Below are positions 8,821-15,830 of a DNA stretch of 64,000 nucleotides, one piece after another. The notes under the pieces are model-generated. The model saw only the letters and a program-made list of their open reading frames with translations. It was not told the DNA's origin and ran no database searches. Source of the stretch: Ruegeria sp. 6PALISEP08. GTDB taxonomy: Bacteria > Pseudomonadota > Alphaproteobacteria > Rhodobacterales > Rhodobacteraceae. Made by a program: the position numbers and the translations under genes. The stretch is from positions 124,001 to 188,000 of the forward strand of contig NZ_LGXZ01000006.1 of NCBI RefSeq assembly GCF_001238295.1, read 5' to 3'. Position 1 is the first letter of the stretch. Each line of letters starts with the position of its first letter.

Positions 8821-9600
8821 ATGGTTCAACTGACCCTGCCGAAGAATTCCCGGATTACCACCGGCAAGACCTGGCCCAAGCCGGACGGCGCCAAAAATGT
8901 GCGCAAGTTCCAGATCTATCGCTGGAATCCCGATGACGGACAAAACCCGCGCGTCGACACGTATTTCGTCGATATGGACACGTGCGGTCCGATGGTTCTG
9001 GACGCTCTGATCAAGATCAAGAACGAGATTGATCCGACGTTGACATTCCGCCGGTCTTGCCGCGAAGGCATCTGTGGCTCTTGTGCGATGAACATCGATG
9101 GGATCAACACGCTGGCCTGTATCTATGGCATGGATGAGATCAAGGGCGACGTGAAAATCTATCCGCTACCGCATATGCCGGTGGTCAAGGACCTGATCCC
9201 TGATCTGACACACTTCTATGCTCAACATGCATCGATCATGCCGTGGCTGGAAACCAAGACCAACCGCCCTGCGAAGGAATGGAAGCAGTCGATCGAGGAC
9301 CGAAAAAAGCTGGATGGTCTGTATGAATGCGTGATGTGCGCCAGTTGCTCGACATCTTGCCCCAGCTACTGGTGGAACGGCGATCGGTATCTTGGCCCAG
9401 CCGCGTTGCTGCACGCTTATCGCTGGATCATCGACAGCCGGGATGAAGCCACGGGTGAGCGTCTGGACGAGCTGGAAGATCCGTTCAAGCTCTATCGCTG
9501 TCACACTATCATGAACTGCGCCAAGACCTGCCCGAAGGGTCTGAACCCGGCCAAGGCGATTGCCGAAATCAAGAAGATGATGGTCGAACGCGCAGTTTAA
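8821..9600 (+). CDS. sdhB: Succinate dehydrogenase iron-sulfur subunit
   Basis: 259 residues with all three cluster motifs. The [2Fe-2S] set is C80, C85, C88 and C100 within [14 protein letters not shown]170-x2-C173-x2-C176-x3-C180 and C227, C233, C237 supply the [4Fe-4S] and [3Fe-4S] clusters. It transfers electrons from FAD to ubiquinone. A GGAG lies just before the ATG. A strong intrinsic terminator begins 45 bases after the stop, closing the operon. Confidence 0.97.
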   Translation: MVQLTLPKNSRITTGKTWPKPDGAKNVRKFQIYRWNPDDGQNPRVDTYFVDMDTCGPMVLDALIKIKNEIDPTLTFRRSCREGICGSCAMNIDGINTLACIYGMDEIKGDVKIYPLPHMPVVKDLIPDLTHFYAQHASIMPWLETKTNRPAKEWKQSIEDRKKLDGLYECVMCASCSTSCPSYWWNGDRYLGPAALLHAYRWIIDSRDEATGERLDELEDPFKLYRCHTIMNCAKTCPKGLNPAKAIAEIKKMMVERAV

Positions 9601-9645
9601 GCGCGAAGTCGGTTTGCGATAAGCGCATGTCCAACTTGCAAAATT

Positions 9646-9681
9646 AGGCGATGCAGCCCCGGCTGTGTTGCCTTATTTTTT
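9646..9681 (+). terminator. Intrinsic terminator of the sdh operon
   Basis: Stem arms 9646-9658 and 9661-9673 pair over 13 positions (several G-U), with a very tight loop, followed by TATTTTTTT. A well-formed Rho-independent terminator directly after sdhB. Confidence 0.85.
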
Positions 9682-9690
9682 GGTCAGGGA

Positions 9691-9720
9691 GGAGTGATGA
9701 GATTAAGTCAGGATCACTCC
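9691..9720 (+). promoter_or_regulatory. Hairpin GGAGTGAT / ATCACTCC before a 46-codon gene
   Basis: Perfect 8-base arms 9691-9698 and 9713-9720 with a 14-base loop. The ATG of the next small gene follows at 9722 and its AGGA ribosome site (9710-9713) borders the right arm, so folding could hide the start. Could instead be a DNA operator. Confidence 0.4.
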
Positions 9721-9721
9721 A

Positions 9722-9862
9722 ATGAGCACAGCGACATCCAAACAGAAAGTCGACGCCCAAGAGGCACTGAAACTGCTTGAACAGGCATGGGCTTATTACA
9801 CGCCAGAGCCGGTTCAGGCCGACAAGGAACCCGAGCTGTTCGAATACGCAAACGCGGCCTAA
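9722..9862 (+). CDS. 46-residue small protein downstream of sdhB
   Basis: Encodes MSTATSKQKVDAQEALKLL, then EQAWAYYTPEPVQADKE and an acidic end, on 47 codons. Support for a real gene: AGGA 8 bases before the ATG, normal local codon use, a terminator before it (9646-9681) and another right after it (9905-9935). I recall similar short proteins with a WAYYTPE core in roseobacters but no function. No signal peptide, membrane segment or cysteine. Too short for most gene callers. Confidence 0.6.
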   Translation: MSTATSKQKVDAQEALKLLEQAWAYYTPEPVQADKEPELFEYANAA

Positions 9863-9904
9863 TAACGGGCTGCGGCACTTGAAAAGCGTCCGTTAATCAG
9901 CAAA

Positions 9905-9935
9905 GCAGAAGAATGCCTGTTCTTCTGCTTATTTT
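9905..9935 (+). terminator. Intrinsic terminator overlapping the next start codon
   Basis: Perfect 9-base arms GCAGAAGAA (9905-9913) and TTCTTCTGC (9920-9928), a 6-base loop, then TTATTTT. It closes the 46-codon gene. The loop contains the ATG of the next gene (A at 9913). Confidence 0.75.
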
Positions 9936-10107
9936 GGCGGCCGGAGTGTTCGCCTATTTTTTCTGGCGCGCGCGCCATTCTGCGCTTACGCGTGAGTGTC
10001 GGTGGCGACAAGACAAAAGCCATGGTGTTTGGCGGTGCAGCTACTGCGGTGCCGAAATCACAGCCCAAAGCCAACCTTTGCGATGTTTGAAGGCACGTGA
10101 CGCGTGA
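9913..10107 (+). CDS. Small membrane-anchored protein with zinc-ribbon-like cysteines
   Basis: 64 residues: a single N-terminal transmembrane segment PVLLLILAAGVFAYFFW, then a basic stretch and CRWRQDKSHGVWRCSYCGAE with a further C near the end, a pattern of four cysteines that could bind one zinc. Similar short proteins occur in other Rhodobacterales; the function is unknown. Its ATG lies inside the preceding terminator hairpin, so its transcript must either read through or start within that region. Confidence 0.55.
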   Translation: MPVLLLILAAGVFAYFFWRARHSALTRECRWRQDKSHGVWRCSYCGAEITAQSQPLRCLKARDA

Positions 10108-10153
10108 AAATCTTGCCTTTTCGCCGACAGAGTTATGCGTCAATCTGCGTCGC

Positions 10154-11017
10154 ATGACCAATATTGAGACCTCTACCCGCCCGCCCGAAGATGCCGAAGC
10201 GCGTCGCGCAGTGGCCCCTGTCATCTGCTATCCGAACGATGCCTTGCCGCGTCCCGATGTTTCATGGATGCGATCCGTTCGCCAACGTGCGGTAAAAACT
10301 GGCGAGGTCCTGATTCCTCCGCGCGATGCGCGCTGTTTTGATGTGCCCGCTGGGCACTTCTTTCGTATCACCTCAGTCGAAGGGCCGCAGGTCGGTGATT
10401 TGAACCTGTGGAACCTAAATGACTTGTCCGAGCGGTTCTATTCCGGGAAAACCCGCGCTTTACATGGAACGCATCTGACCACAGGCGAGCGGATGTGGTC
10501 CAGCTTCCCCCACCTGCGTCCGATGGCCACGATCATTGCGGACACGCTGGAATGGTACGGGATTGATCCTTTTGGTGGGTCGGTTCACGACGTGATCGGT
10601 ACGCGGTGCGATCCATATACGGGCAATCTGTTGTCGGGCACGCAATATCATCATTGCTGCCATTCAAATCTGACCCGCGCGCTTGCAGACCATCTGGATC
10701 TTCCACTGGCCGAAGCCGAACCCGCGGTGCACGACGTTCTGAATGTCTTTATGTGCACGGGGTTCACCCGTGACACTGGTCAGTATTTCATGAAAGCCTC
10801 ACCCGTGCGCCCCGGTGATCATCTTGAGTTCTTTGCCGAGATTGATCTGCTGGGCAATCTGAGCGCGTGCCCAGGCGGGGATTGTTCGTCCGAGCATTCT
10901 TCTGACACGGCGGCCTGTTTTCCGCTGTTGGTCGAAACCTTCGCCCCTGTCGAAGGTGATTTGAAAGGGTGGGAAAGCCCGGCGCGCAACGGGTATGATC
11001 GCACGCACGGGCGATAA
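10154..11017 (+). CDS. DUF1989 / urea-carboxylase-associated family protein
   Basis: 287 residues of the DUF1989 family: GEVLIPPRDARCFDVPAGHF, GPQVGDLNLWNL, THLTTGERMWSS, DPYTGNLLSGTQYHHCCHSN and NVFMCTGFTRDTGQYF with several conserved cysteines and histidines that probably bind metal. Relatives sit beside urea amidolyase or aminomethyltransferase genes, but no such genes are here. The start was set at 10154 because the longer form (GTG, 10097) overlaps the previous gene and lacks similarity. Confidence 0.8.
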   Translation: MTNIETSTRPPEDAEARRAVAPVICYPNDALPRPDVSWMRSVRQRAVKTGEVLIPPRDARCFDVPAGHFFRITSVEGPQVGDLNLWNLNDLSERFYSGKTRALHGTHLTTGERMWSSFPHLRPMATIIADTLEWYGIDPFGGSVHDVIGTRCDPYTGNLLSGTQYHHCCHSNLTRALADHLDLPLAEAEPAVHDVLNVFMCTGFTRDTGQYFMKASPVRPGDHLEFFAEIDLLGNLSACPGGDCSSEHSSDTAACFPLLVETFAPVEGDLKGWESPARNGYDRTHGR

Positions 11018-11050
11018 AACTGACAGACACCGAGCGGTACCTGTCTTTTG

Positions 11051-11761
11051 TCAGCTGTTCGGGAAAGCCGCCTGAAGCGCAATTTCCACCATGTCACCAA
11101 AACTGCTCTGGCGTTCGGACGAAGGCAGAGCTTCTCCTGTCAGAAGGTGATCGGAAACCGTGAGTACGGCCAAAGCCCTGCATTTGTGGCGTGCCGCCAG
11201 TATGTACAGTTCCGCGGCTTCCATCTCGACGCCCAGAATGCCGTGACGCACCATCTGTTCGTTCAGATCCGGGCGCTCGTCATAAAAGACGTCGGATGAG
11301 TAGATTCCACCAATATGGGTCGGTGTTCCCTTTGCCGCTGCTGCCACTGCCGCAGCCTGCAACAAGTCCCAGTCAGCGCAGGGGGCAAAGTTCAGCTCTT
11401 TCATGATGCCGCTGGACGGTGTGTTCAGCGTGGTAGAAGTCATCGCCAGAATGACCTCGCGCAGTTTGACACTGTCCTGCATTCCACCACATGAACCGAT
11501 ACGGATCAGGGTTTTTGCACCGTAATCGCGGATCAGCTCGTTCACGTAAATGGAAAGAGAAGGCATTCCCATGCCACTGCCCTGAATTGTAACAGGGTTT
11601 CCTTTCCAATTTCCGGTAAAGCCAAGCATTCCTCGAACGTCATTGACCTGTTTTACATCGGTCAAAAACGTTTCAGCGGCCCATTTTGCCCGATAAGGAT
11701 CTCCGGGCAATAGAACGGTTTCCGCGATTTCGCCTTGTTCGGCGCCAATGTGAATGGTCAT
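11051..11761 (-). CDS. deoD: Purine-nucleoside phosphorylase
   Basis: 236 residues of the hexameric PNP (DeoD) class. [22 protein letters not shown] is the family N-terminus; [14 protein letters not shown] and [11 protein letters not shown] form the phosphate site and [10 protein letters not shown] the nucleoside site. Cleaves purine (deoxy)nucleosides with phosphate to base plus pentose-1-phosphate for salvage. It faces the DUF1989 gene. The BMP-type transporter at 24040-28718 may supply its substrates (inference). Confidence 0.95.
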   Translation of the reverse strand: MTIHIGAEQGEIAETVLLPGDPYRAKWAAETFLTDVKQVNDVRGMLGFTGNWKGNPVTIQGSGMGMPSLSIYVNELIRDYGAKTLIRIGSCGGMQDSVKLREVILAMTSTTLNTPSSGIMKELNFAPCADWDLLQAAAVAAAAKGTPTHIGGIYSSDVFYDERPDLNEQMVRHGILGVEMEAAELYILAARHKCRALAVLTVSDHLLTGEALPSSERQSSFGDMVEIALQAAFPNS

Positions 11762-11779
11762 TTGCTCAAGTTACCCAGA

Positions 11780-12097
11780 TCAAATTTCCAGTTTAGAAAT
11801 ATCGGCACCCGCCTTTAGGGCATCATGCACCCATTGAGGTTTACGGCCACGGCCTGACCACGTCTGGTCCGGGTTCGACGGGTTGCGATATTTGGCTTTG
11901 GTTTTCGGCGCTTTTCCACTGCGTGGTGCGTCGGTGGACAACTCAGACAGCGAAAAGCCAAACTCTGCGACGGCTTTTTCGGCCGCCTTCAGCGCGTCCT
12001 GACGATCGCGCTTTTCGGCGCTTACAAGCGCTTTGTCGATGTCGTTACGTAAAGCCAACAGCTCTTTTCGTGACATCTCTTCCAGATTGATCCCCAT
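11780..12097 (-). CDS. H-NS/HvrA-like nucleoid-associated protein
   Basis: 105 residues. An N-terminal helical oligomerisation region with many K/E/A is followed by the H-NS family DNA-binding end YRNPSNPDQTWSGRGRKPQWV (from about residue 70). Members such as HvrA of Rhodobacter bind curved AT-rich DNA and tune photosynthesis and nitrogen genes; in roseobacters the role is general silencing. CGGAG precedes the ATG at 12097. A large inverted repeat lies 21 bases upstream. Confidence 0.9.
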   Translation of the reverse strand: MGINLEEMSRKELLALRNDIDKALVSAEKRDRQDALKAAEKAVAEFGFSLSELSTDAPRSGKAPKTKAKYRNPSNPDQTWSGRGRKPQWVHDALKAGADISKLEI

Positions 12098-12117
12098 TTT
12101 TTTCTCCGAGCAAACTT

Positions 12118-12149
12118 AATTACGGTGCGTATCGGCGCGCACCGTAATT
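12118..12149. promoter_or_regulatory. 12-base inverted repeat upstream of the H-NS-like gene
   Basis: Perfect arms AATTACGGTGCG (12118-12129) and CGCACCGTAATT (12138-12149), spacer 8. It lies between the ecm stop and the H-NS-like start, both on the minus strand. It may be a hairpin in the ecm 3' end (no convincing U-tract follows), a leader structure, or an operator. Confidence 0.45.
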
Positions 12150-12218
12150 CCAAATGCCGGTTTATTCCATCCCCAATCCCTAATGGATAGAAACGGGAAT
12201 AAGACGCAGGCGCTTCAA

Positions 12219-14186
12219 TTATTCAGCAGCAAGTGTTTTCGGGTCTGCCAAAACGACGATATCGCCCATGATTGCGTTTAATTCGAAGTTTTTCGGGGTA
12301 TAAACCTTGGCCACACCCATGGCTTTCAATTTTTCGGCATCTTCATCGGGAATAATTCCGCCAACAACAACCGGTATATGGGGCAGCCCTGTTTTTTGCA
12401 GGCGCGCCAAAACCTCTTCGACCAGCGGCAGGTGGCTGCCGGACAGTATGGACAAGCCAATCACATGCGCATCGTCTTCGCGTGCTGCGTCCACGATTTC
12501 CTCTGGGGTCAGGCGGATACCCTCATAGCTGATATCCATACCGCAATCGCGGGCGCGGAAGGCAATCTGTTCGGCGCCGTTGGAATGGCCGTCCAGCCCC
12601 GGCTTGCCGACAAGGAATTTCAGGCGGCGGCCCAATGTGTCACTGACCGCGTCGACAGCGGCACGCAGATCGTCCAGCCCTTCGGTCTTGTTTGAAACCG
12701 AGCCCGAAACGCCAGTAGGGCCGCGATAGGTGCCATAGACCTTGCGCATCTCTTCCGCCCATTCGCCTGTGGTGACGCCCGCCTTGGCGGCCGCAATGGA
12801 CGGCTCCATCACGTTGGCCCCGGTCTGTGCGGCCTCACGCAGCGCAGCCAGAGCTGCTGCAACAGCCGAGTCGTCCCGTTCGGCACGCCAGACGTTCAGG
12901 CGGTCAATCTGTTCCTGTTCCACGGCTGGATCGACAACCATGATGCCGCCATCTTCGGTCTGCAAGGGGGATGGCTCACCTTCGATCCATTTGTTGACGC
13001 CAACAACGACGGTTTCATTGCGTTCGATACGGTTCAGCCGTTCTGCGTTGGACTCTACCAAGCGAGATTTCATATACCCGATCGAGGCCACAGCGCCGCC
13101 CATCGAGTCTAGGTTCGCCAGCTCGGCACGCGCGCCTGTTTTAAGGTCTTCGACTTTGGCATCGACTGCAGGGTTGCCGTCGAACAGATCATCGAATTCC
13201 AGCAGGTCAGTCTCATAAGCCAGAATTTGCTGCATCCGCATCGACCATTGTTGATCCCATGGGCGCGGCAGGCCAAGCGCCTCGTTCCACGCGGGCAACT
13301 GCACCGCGCGCGCGCGCGCGTTTTTTGATAGCGTCACGGCCAGCATCTCGATCAGGATGCGATAGACGTTGTTTTCAGGCTGCTGTTCGGTCAGACCCAA
13401 CGAGTTCACCTGTACACCATAGCGGAATCGACGGAATTTCGGGTTCTCGACACCATAGCGTTGTTGCAGAATCTCATCCCAAAGGTCGACAAAGGCGCGC
13501 ATCTTGCACATTTCGGTGACAAAGCGGATGCCTGCGTTTACGAAAAACGAAATCCGGCCGCACAGGGCTGGGAAATCCTCTGCCGGAACGCGCGGGCGCA
13601 ATTCGTCCAACACGGCGATGGCGGTGGCCAACGCGTATGCCAGTTCCTGTTCTGGTGTCGCGCCCGCTTCTTGCAGGTGGTACGAGCACACATTCATTGG
13701 GTTCCACTTGGGAACGTTGGTATAGCAATACTCGGCCACGTCCGCGATCATCTTCAGCGAAGGTTTGGGCGGGCAAACATAGGTGCCGCGGCTCAGGTAT
13801 TCTTTGATCAGATCATTTTGCACCGTGCCCTGCAGTTTCGACACATCTGCGCCTTGCTCTTCCGCGACGGCGATATAAAGCGCCAAAAGCCATGGGGCAG
13901 TTGCGTTGATGGTCATCGAGGTGTTCATCTGCTCCAGCGGAATCTGGTCGAACAGAACCCGCATGTCGGCCAGATGGCAAACCGGTACACCCACTTTGCC
14001 GACTTCACCGCGTGCCAATGTGTGGTCGCTGTCATAACCTGTTTGCGTCGGCAGATCGAAGGCCACGGACAAGCCGGTTTGCCCTTTCGCCAGATTCCCC
14101 CGATAAAGCGCGTTCGAGGCTTTGGCCGTGGAATGACCGGCATAGGTTCGGATGAGCCAGGGGCGATCTTTCTGCGTCTGCGTCAT
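12219..14186 (-). CDS. ecm: (2R)-ethylmalonyl-CoA mutase, B12-dependent
   Basis: 655 residues, single-chain acyl-CoA mutase of the Ecm (MeaA) type, isomerising ethylmalonyl-CoA to methylsuccinyl-CoA. The N-terminal barrel contains TYAGHSTAKASN and FDLPTQTGYDSDH; the C-terminal cobalamin domain has D532-x-H534-x-x-G537 with the base-off histidine, then LSGSHLPLV and VVVGGIIPDED. Methylmalonyl-CoA mutases are longer at the N-terminus, so Ecm is preferred. It contains a (CG)8-T6 tract at 13305-13326. Divergent from the acyltransferase, near ccr. Confidence 0.92.
   Translation of the reverse strand: MTQTQKDRPWLIRTYAGHSTAKASNALYRGNLAKGQTGLSVAFDLPTQTGYDSDHTLARGEVGKVGVPVCHLADMRVLFDQIPLEQMNTSMTINATAPWLLALYIAVAEEQGADVSKLQGTVQNDLIKEYLSRGTYVCPPKPSLKMIADVAEYCYTNVPKWNPMNVCSYHLQEAGATPEQELAYALATAIAVLDELRPRVPAEDFPALCGRISFFVNAGIRFVTEMCKMRAFVDLWDEILQQRYGVENPKFRRFRYGVQVNSLGLTEQQPENNVYRILIEMLAVTLSKNARARAVQLPAWNEALGLPRPWDQQWSMRMQQILAYETDLLEFDDLFDGNPAVDAKVEDLKTGARAELANLDSMGGAVASIGYMKSRLVESNAERLNRIERNETVVVGVNKWIEGEPSPLQTEDGGIMVVDPAVEQEQIDRLNVWRAERDDSAVAAALAALREAAQTGANVMEPSIAAAKAGVTTGEWAEEMRKVYGTYRGPTGVSGSVSNKTEGLDDLRAAVDAVSDTLGRRLKFLVGKPGLDGHSNGAEQIAFRARDCGMDISYEGIRLTPEEIVDAAREDDAHVIGLSILSGSHLPLVEEVLARLQKTGLPHIPVVVGGIIPDEDAEKLKAMGVAKVYTPKNFELNAIMGDIVVLADPKTLAAE
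13305..13326. repeat. (CG)8 followed by T6 inside ecm
   Basis: Sixteen alternating C/G bases (13305-13320) followed directly by six T (13321-13326). On the coding strand it reads A6 then (CG)8 and encodes a Lys-Asn-Ala-Arg-Ala-Arg-Ala stretch. Alternating CG favours Z-DNA and dinucleotide slippage. Confidence 0.9.
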
Positions 14187-14264
14187 AGCGGGCCTCGTGT
14201 TTCAGTGGGCAATAAAATTACGTCTTGAAGCTCTAAAGCGCAATTTTCGGGATATGTCAATTCG

Positions 14265-14277
14265 CTGCGTTGCGGCA
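14265..14277 (+). promoter_or_regulatory. PhaR-like motif CTGCGTTGCGGCA between ecm and the acyltransferase gene
   Basis: Identical to the 13-mer at 15793 upstream of ccr and nearly identical to that at 1793 upstream of mcl2. It lies 78 bases upstream of the ecm start and 52 bases before the acyltransferase start, so it could serve either gene. Confidence 0.45.
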
Positions 14278-14329
14278 TCGTTTGATTGTTCAGATTGTGA
14301 GCGGTTGCGATTGATGGCAATGTGCGGCC

Positions 14330-15694
14330 ATGACGCAAACCGTGGAACTTCCGCTTTGGCTTTTCCTGCTGATCGTGGTCTTTGCCATGGTCACTTTTGC
14401 TTCGCATTTCCTGTTCCCTTCGGTGCGTTGGTTTTTTCGCCGTAGGCTGGAACGGGCCGTTTCACGCCTCAATCAAAGGCTTCAACGTCCCATTCAGCCG
14501 TTCAAGTTGGCGCGGCGACACGACATGATCCAGCGGTTGATTTACGATCCACAGGTCGGCCAGGCCGTTCAGCAACACGCGCGGGACGAAGGCGTTCCTG
14601 AAGCGGTGGCCTCTGAAAAGGCGCGCCGCTATGCGCGCGAAATTGTCCCGTCGTTTTCAGCCTTTGCATATTTCAGCTTTGCTATCCGTCTGGCTCGCCT
14701 GCTGAGCAATACGTTTTACGAGGTCCGACTCAGTTATAAAGACGAGGCTGCGATAAAAAACATCGACCCTGATGCGACCGTGGTATTTGTGATGAACCAT
14801 CGCAGCAATATGGACTATGTGCTTGTCACCTATCTGGCAGCACAGCAGTCGGCCTTGTCTTATGCCGTCGGAGAATGGGCGCGCGTTTGGCCGCTTAGCC
14901 GTTTAATCCGTGCGATGGGGGCGTACTTCATTCGGCGCAAATCGGGCAGCGAGCTCTACCGGCAGGTTCTGTCCTGTTATGTGCGCCACGCGACTGAAGC
15001 TGGTGTGACGCAAGCCATGTTCCCGGAAGGCGGTTTAAGCCTGACCGGCGCGTTGGGTCGCCCCAAGCTTGGTTTGCTGAAATACATTATGGATGGAACT
15101 TCGATCGACGGGCGCGATGTCGTTTTTGTTCCTGTGGCGCTGAACTACGATCGGGTGCTTGAAGATACGATCCTGACTCGCGCCGCCTTGGGCTCTGAGC
15201 GCCGGTTCCGTGCTCGGATCGGGGTAATCTCGCGCTGGGTTCTCAAGCAGCTCTGGCGACGCCTGATCGGGCGGTACAAGCGGTTTGGCGTTGCCTCGGT
15301 GCGATATGGGGTTCCGATTTCACTCAAGGAATTTCGCGCTGTCAGCGGTGACGATGTCATGACTGACCTCGCCCGAGAATTGATGCAACGCATCGGTCAG
15401 GCCATCCCGCCGGTTCCGGCACCGGCTGCGTGCCGGTTGTTGCAGGAAAACGGGTCTTTGCCTGAAGAAGCCGTACGATCCCAAATACTGTCCATGTTGG
15501 CTGAAGGTGGTCATGCATCAGATGGAGACGAAGCGGCGGTCGACAATGCCCTGAATCAGTTGGTCGAGCGCAGGATCTTAAGCCGGGAAAGGGGCAATCT
15601 GGCCTTTTCAGGTCAACGTGAGGATCTGTTGGATTATTATGCAGCCTCGGTTCCCATCCATGAGAAATCTGGAAATACTGCGGCTGCGAAATAA
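14330..15694 (+). CDS. PlsB-like glycerol-3-phosphate/lysophosphatidate acyltransferase
   Basis: 454 residues. An N-terminal membrane segment (about 8-28) is followed by the acyltransferase core: FVMNHRSNMDYVL carries the catalytic H-x4-D, AMGAYFIRRKSGSELYRQVL block II, MFPEGGLSLTG block III, and VFVPVALNYDRV block IV. Block structure and length fit a PlsB-type enzyme acylating glycerol-3-phosphate rather than small PlsC. Acts at the inner membrane in phospholipid synthesis. It lies between the divergent ecm and ccr. Confidence 0.8.
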   Translation: MTQTVELPLWLFLLIVVFAMVTFASHFLFPSVRWFFRRRLERAVSRLNQRLQRPIQPFKLARRHDMIQRLIYDPQVGQAVQQHARDEGVPEAVASEKARRYAREIVPSFSAFAYFSFAIRLARLLSNTFYEVRLSYKDEAAIKNIDPDATVVFVMNHRSNMDYVLVTYLAAQQSALSYAVGEWARVWPLSRLIRAMGAYFIRRKSGSELYRQVLSCYVRHATEAGVTQAMFPEGGLSLTGALGRPKLGLLKYIMDGTSIDGRDVVFVPVALNYDRVLEDTILTRAALGSERRFRARIGVISRWVLKQLWRRLIGRYKRFGVASVRYGVPISLKEFRAVSGDDVMTDLARELMQRIGQAIPPVPAPAACRLLQENGSLPEEAVRSQILSMLAEGGHASDGDEAAVDNALNQLVERRILSRERGNLAFSGQREDLLDYYAASVPIHEKSGNTAAAK

Positions 15695-15698
15695 CTTT

Positions 15699-15710
15699 CT
15701 GCATTTGCAG
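15699..15710 (+). promoter_or_regulatory. CTGC-N4-GCAG palindrome upstream of ccr
   Basis: CTGCATTTGCAG starts four bases after the acyltransferase stop and 132 bases before the ccr ATG. It matches exactly the CTGC-N3/4-GCAG form described for PhaR of Paracoccus denitrificans. Site identity is inferred. Confidence 0.45.
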
Positions 15711-15792
15711 GGTCATAAAATTACAAATCCCGACCAAAAACAGTTGCATTATTACCCATCGACCAATATCTCAGTCTGTGAAGCGCGCGATT

Positions 15793-15805
15793 CTGCGTTG
15801 CGGCA
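15793..15805 (+). promoter_or_regulatory. PhaR-like motif CTGCGTTGCGGCA upstream of ccr
   Basis: Exact copy of the 13-mer at 14265, ending 25 bases before the ccr ATG, between any promoter and the AGGAGG ribosome site. Position suits repression. See also 1793 and 15699. Confidence 0.45.
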
Positions 15806-15830
15806 ATGATATTGAGAATAGGAGGCCAGC

